Positions 60,676-64,000 of a stretch of DNA of 64,000 nt are shown in pieces. Made by a program: the position numbers and the translations under genes. The notes under the pieces are model-generated. The model was given only the letters and a program-made list of their open reading frames with translations, had not been told where the DNA came from and ran no database searches. The stretch is from JABFRJ01 sp031374735. Its GTDB lineage: Bacteria; Pseudomonadota; Alphaproteobacteria; Rhizobiales; Hyphomicrobiaceae. The DNA lies in contig JANMGQ010000010.1 of assembly GCA_031374735.1 (NCBI GenBank), forward strand, positions 1 to 64,000, read 5' to 3'. Each line of letters starts with the position of its first letter. Positions within the stretch are counted from its first letter, which is position 1.

Positions 60676-61871
60676 AACGGACCACGAGATCGTGGATTTC
60701 CGTCCTCGTTGCGACGATGGCGCTGCAGGCGGTGGCATCGTTTCTCATTCGCCTGCCGCCGACGATTGCGCCCTATCTGACAGCCACAACTGGTATCGCT
60801 GATAGCGCCATCGGCTACTTGTCCATGGTGAGCACGTTCGGGTCGATCGTATTCTTGTTCGTCGGTGCGCCGCTCATTCGCCGCTTTGGCAGCATTCGCA
60901 GTCTGCAGGTGGGAACTGCAGCTGGGCTTGCGGGGTTGTTCTTGATTGCATGGCCGCAGCCGGCGGCAATCGGGCTCGCCGTATTTCTGCTCGGCCTCGG
61001 TTATGGTCCATCACCCGGTGCCGGCAGCGACATTCTGCAGCGTTACGCGCCGCCGCATAGACGAAGCCTCGTGTTCTCGATCAAGCAGGCGGGCGTGCCG
61101 ATCGGCGGCGTTTTGGCCGGGCTGGTTCTACCGCCCGTTATCGCGGCCTTCGGGATCTGGGGCGCGATCGGCACGACGGCGCTCATCGGCATCGTGGTCA
61201 TCGCCTGCGTGCAGCCGCTGCGCGCTGAGGTCGACGCAGACCGGCAGCCGACCTCTGCGATCGGTGTTGCGGCGCTGTTGAGTCTGAGCAACATTTCAGC
61301 GCCCATCCGTGCGGTGACAGGCACACCTGCTCTCTTGCGTTTGGCCCTTGCGGGCATGTGTTACTCGCTCTGCCAGGGCACGTGGTTCGCATTCCTGGTC
61401 ACATATCTGGTGACGAAACTTGGCTATTCGCTTGCGCTCGCTGGCGCTGTCTTTGCCGTCACGCAAGCCACGGGCATCGTTGGCCGCATTATGCTGGGTT
61501 GGGCAGCCGACAAGCGTGGGTCTGGACGCGAGGTGCTGGCTGCGGCTGGCGTGGCGTCGGCAGTCTGTTCGATCGCCCTGGCGGCCTCGTCTCCTGCCTG
61601 GCCAGTGTGGCTCATGTTTCTGGTCGCCGCCGTTTCTGGAATTGCGGTATCGAGCTGGAATGGCGTGCAGATCGCCGAAATGGTGCGCATCGCCCCGGGC
61701 GAGATCCACACCACCGTTGCGGGCGCAACGGCTATCGTTTTCCTCGGCTATATGCTCGGCCCTGCTGTGTTCGCACTTCTGCTGACCACGACGGAACGCT
61801 ACGACATCGGCTTGATGTGTGTAGCTGCAGCCGGGGTGGTCGGCGCAGTGCTTGCCTATGGGCGGCGATAG
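60672..61871 (+). CDS. MFS transporter
   Basis: A 399-residue major facilitator with twelve likely helices. It starts overlapping dgoK by four bases, so a sugar-acid or related substrate is plausible. IVFLFVGAPLIRRFGSIRSLQVG is helix 2 and the loop 2-3 motif; LLGLGYGPSPGAGSDIL and FSIKQAGVPIGGVLAGLVLPP are typical of cyanate/sugar-acid-type transporters (NarK-like/CynX-like). Confidence 0.88.
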   Translation: MKRTTRSWISVLVATMALQAVASFLIRLPPTIAPYLTATTGIADSAIGYLSMVSTFGSIVFLFVGAPLIRRFGSIRSLQVGTAAGLAGLFLIAWPQPAAIGLAVFLLGLGYGPSPGAGSDILQRYAPPHRRSLVFSIKQAGVPIGGVLAGLVLPPVIAAFGIWGAIGTTALIGIVVIACVQPLRAEVDADRQPTSAIGVAALLSLSNISAPIRAVTGTPALLRLALAGMCYSLCQGTWFAFLVTYLVTKLGYSLALAGAVFAVTQATGIVGRIMLGWAADKRGSGREVLAAAGVASAVCSIALAASSPAWPVWLMFLVAAVSGIAVSSWNGVQIAEMVRIAPGEIHTTVAGATAIVFLGYMLGPAVFALLLTTTERYDIGLMCVAAAGVVGAVLAYGRR

Positions 61872-61939
61872 GCGTTGCCGCGATGCTCTTGCTCTTGTTC
61901 CGGCGGATCGCCAGAAGGGCTCCAAAACACGAGGCGCTC

Positions 61940-63265
61940 ATGACCGACGCAACCTATGATCTGCTGCTGCGCAATGCGACCGTTGTCAATCACGACGGGA
62001 TTGGCGTGCGCGATATCGCGATTTCCGGCGGCCGTATCGCGGCCGTCGGCGCACTTGGGACGGGCAAGGCGGCCGAGATCGTCGACTGCAAGGGCTTACA
62101 CATCTTGCCTGGCGTGATGGACACGCAGGTGCATTTTCGCGAGCCCGGTCTGGAGCAGAAGGAGGATCTCGAGAGCGGTAGCCGCGCAGCAGTCATGGGC
62201 GGCGTCACAGCTGTCTTCGAGATGCCAAACACCAAGCCGTTGACGACGACGGCGGCGACCCTTGCCGACAAGGTGCGCCGTGCGCGGCATCGCATGTTCT
62301 GTGATTTCGCGTTCTATGTTGGCGGCACACGCGAGACGGTGGACGAGATCCCTGCGCTGGAGCAGCTCGAAGGATCGGTCGGCATCAAAGTATTCATGGG
62401 CGCGTCGACGGGAGATCTGCTGGTCGAGGATGCTGCCTCCCTTGAGCGCATTATCGCCAAGATCTCGCGCCGGGCAGCGTTCCACGCCGAGGACGAAGCG
62501 CGCTTACGGGCGCGCGCAGGCGAACGCAGGCACGGCGATCCTAAATCGCATCCGATCTGGCGCGACGAGACGGCCGCTTTGCTTGCAACGCAAGCGCTCG
62601 TTGCACTTGCCGAGATCTATCGAAAGCGCGTGCATGTCCTGCATCTGTCGACAGCCGAGGAGGCGCTCTGGTTGCGCGACCACAAGACCTACGCCTCGAT
62701 CGAAGTGACGCCGCATCACCTGACGCTGGTCGCGCCTGAGTGTTACGAGCGTCTTGGTACCTATGCGCAGATGAACCCGCCCGTGCGTGACGAGCGCCAC
62801 AAAAAGGCGCTCTGGGCAGCTCTGGCCGAAGGTACGATCGATATCCTCGGCTCGGATCATGCGCCCCACACGCGCGAAGAAAAAGATCATCCCTATCCCG
62901 AAAGCCATTCCGGCATGACCGGCGTGCAGACACTGGTCCCGATCATGCTCGACCACGTCAATGCGGGACGGCTGAGCTTGCAGCGCTTCGTTGACATGAC
63001 GAGTGCCGGACCGCAGCGGCTGTTCAACATCGCCAACAAGGGCCGCATCGCGGTGGGCTATGACGCCGACTTAACCGTCGTCGATCTCGCGCGCACCGAG
63101 ACAATCACGAACAAGTGGATCCAATCGCGCGCGGGTTGGACGCCCTATGATGGCGTGAAGGTGAAGGGTTGGCCTGTCGGCACGTTGGTGCGAGGCCGCC
63201 GGGTGGTGTGGGACGGGGCTTTCGCATCCACGGCTCAGGGCGAGCCGGTACGTTTCCACTTGTGA
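61940..63265 (+). CDS. pyrC: dihydroorotase-family amidohydrolase
   Basis: A 441-residue cyclic amidase. PGVMDTQVHFREPGLEQKEDLESG is the metal-site start; the usual His-x-His is Gln-x-His here (QVHF), a variant also known in a class of dihydroorotases. GIKVFMGASTG holds the Lys that is carbamylated; FHAEDEAR, HVLHLSTAEE and GSDHAPHTREEK supply the other His and the catalytic Asp. It should close or open the dihydroorotate ring in pyrimidine synthesis, though allantoinase-like use is possible. The ATG at 61940 has GAGG upstream. Single gene after the MFS gene. Confidence 0.88.
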   Translation: MTDATYDLLLRNATVVNHDGIGVRDIAISGGRIAAVGALGTGKAAEIVDCKGLHILPGVMDTQVHFREPGLEQKEDLESGSRAAVMGGVTAVFEMPNTKPLTTTAATLADKVRRARHRMFCDFAFYVGGTRETVDEIPALEQLEGSVGIKVFMGASTGDLLVEDAASLERIIAKISRRAAFHAEDEARLRARAGERRHGDPKSHPIWRDETAALLATQALVALAEIYRKRVHVLHLSTAEEALWLRDHKTYASIEVTPHHLTLVAPECYERLGTYAQMNPPVRDERHKKALWAALAEGTIDILGSDHAPHTREEKDHPYPESHSGMTGVQTLVPIMLDHVNAGRLSLQRFVDMTSAGPQRLFNIANKGRIAVGYDADLTVVDLARTETITNKWIQSRAGWTPYDGVKVKGWPVGTLVRGRRVVWDGAFASTAQGEPVRFHL

Positions 63266-63307
63266 TGTAGCCGGTCAGTGGGGTTTAGCAGCCAGTCGCT
63301 TTGGCTG

Positions 63308-63946
63308 TCAGCGGTCTTCGGTTTTGGTCAACCCGCCGTCGAGGACGCGAAACGAGCGCCTCTCGCTCTTGACCAACCGCGCGCCCGAGAGGCTGGCAAG
63401 GAATGGCGCCTGGTTGCGATAGCGATCTGCAACGGCATGCGGCCGTCCATCCGGCCACACGACGTGATGCGCTGTAAGTCGGCGCGACGCGAGCTTTTCC
63501 GAGCCAAGCCACGTCGGCGGATTGATCGCCGAGCAGGAGCCGAGCAGGCGGGTTACTGTGGCGGACGTATGCACGAGGGGCATCAGCGTCATCTCGAATG
63601 CGATGCGCGGACGGCTCTGGTCGATGACGCCCGCTTCGACATCGAGAATCAAAACGCCGCCTTGCGCCGCCGCCTGTGCCAATTGCTGCGCTATCGTGTG
63701 GCGATCCTCGTCATTCCAGCCATCAAGAAAGTTCGTGCCGCGGAACTCGTAGCCGAATTGCTCACACAACCGTGTGCCTGCGAGCCGATATACGAAGGTG
63801 TCGCCGTCGAGCCGTTCCAGAATAAACGTCTCCGGAAGAATTGAGGCGATGCGCGCTGGTTCGATCTCGAACCGGCGCGGGGCCATTCGTTCGCCACGGA
63901 CGCCGTTCCAGTAGGCGAACAGGATCTGACTGGTTTTCTGTTTCAT
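63308..63946 (-). CDS. PAS-domain protein (PAS_5 type)
   Basis: A 212-residue cytoplasmic protein with a single PAS-like domain in the first two thirds: SQILFAYWNGVRGERMAPRR, then ILPETFILERLDGDTFVYRLAGTRLCEQFG and FRGTNFLDGWNDEDR. This pattern belongs to the PAS_5 family of alphaproteobacterial sensory proteins with no output domain. Its start overlaps the stop of a gene upstream by four bases (ATGA), so it belongs to an operon that extends beyond the window. Ligand unknown. Confidence 0.85.
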   Translation of the reverse strand: MKQKTSQILFAYWNGVRGERMAPRRFEIEPARIASILPETFILERLDGDTFVYRLAGTRLCEQFGYEFRGTNFLDGWNDEDRHTIAQQLAQAAAQGGVLILDVEAGVIDQSRPRIAFEMTLMPLVHTSATVTRLLGSCSAINPPTWLGSEKLASRRLTAHHVVWPDGRPHAVADRYRNQAPFLASLSGARLVKSERRSFRVLDGGLTKTEDR

Positions 63947-64000
63947 TCTGTTCTTCCGGAGGCCCCTGATGCCGCCGCTATTGCATCGGCGTCATCGATC
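63943..64000 (-). CDS. 3' end of an unidentified gene running off the right edge
   Basis: A minus-strand frame enters the window at 64000 and ends ...IDDADAIAAASGASGRTE at a TGA (63943-63945) that overlaps the ATG of the PAS gene. The ATGA overlap is the typical sign of a coupled upstream gene. Only 18 codons are visible, so its nature is open. Confidence 0.35.
   Translation of the reverse strand, partial: IDDADAIAAASGASGRTE

Overview
The window is GC-rich, densely coded chromosomal DNA of an alphaproteobacterium, most likely of the order Hyphomicrobiales (Rhizobiales). That placement is inferred from gene content: a DUF1491 protein, a TIGR01459-type HAD hydrolase, NnrU, a TorF-type porin, GlnE, DUF2007, and an alphaproteobacterial-looking heat-shock promoter at dnaK. 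No phage, insertion sequence, rRNA or CRISPR was seen.

The centre of interest is 43.8-48.2 kb. On the minus strand a TROVE/vWA gene (the bacterial Ro60 orthologue, rsr, 46457-48010) is followed by about 1.5 kb without a protein gene and then by rtcA (RNA 3'-phosphate cyclase, 43827-44840). The intergenic stretch holds eight copies of one RNA hairpin family. Each has a lower stem, a CGAAUG / CUUG-type internal loop and an upper stem with an invariant G-U pair, and the stems covary between copies. This is the architecture of Ro60-bound Y RNAs, and the gene order recalls the rsr-Y RNA-rtc operons of enterobacteria. Three copies carry at the tip a circularly permuted tRNA-like domain (T-arm, acceptor 3' strand, acceptor 5' strand, D-arm). 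In one copy (Y4) the pieces add up to a complete 76-nt tRNA-Ile(GAU)-like molecule with CCA. In another (Y5) the acceptor-stem loop contains an entire, ordinary tRNA-Lys(UUU) gene. Upstream of rsr lie a near-perfect sigma-54 -24/-12 element, a consensus IHF site and a distal inverted repeat, the layout expected of an RtcR-like, RNA-damage-responsive operon. No rtcR or rtcB lies in the window.

Layout of the rest. 0-6.5 kb: SpoU methylase, periplasmic thioredoxin, HAD hydrolase, a MESH1-like (p)ppGpp hydrolase, and a YgiB-like / glutathionylspermidine synthase-like / DUF350 set. 6.1-8.5 kb: DUF1491 and sdhA without sdhB. 8.5-11.2 kb: a small accessory island of toxin-antitoxin-like modules (nucleotidyltransferase pair, VapD, HicBA, and a second, broken nucleotidyltransferase), three of its units preceded by the same 22-bp leader. 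11-16.9 kb: peptide-type ABC permease, UDP-glucuronate epimerase-like protein, a two-domain methyltransferase, a branched-chain amino acid-type binding protein. 17-21 kb: dnaJ and dnaK. 21-33 kb: sugar dehydrogenase, transporters, a Tat-exported molybdo-hydroxylase with its 2Fe-2S subunit, a glycosyltransferase, a BNR protein with a MoaD-like partner, and a porin. 33-43.7 kb: MFS, degenerate EAL protein, FabF, fatty-acid hydroxylase, NnrU, GlnE, and a three-gene set with a retropepsin-like protein. 48.6-64 kb: CAP lipoprotein, aroE with a sugar or aldonate catabolism-like group (Gfo/Idh oxidoreductase, two SDRs, HpaI-type aldolase, DgoK), a HerA-like ATPase with a soluble histidine kinase, SurE, a dihydroorotase-like amidohydrolase and a PAS protein.

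Short tandem repeats whose unit is a multiple of three recur in or beside genes (4028, 14486, 60007), which suggests replication slippage is common in this genome.
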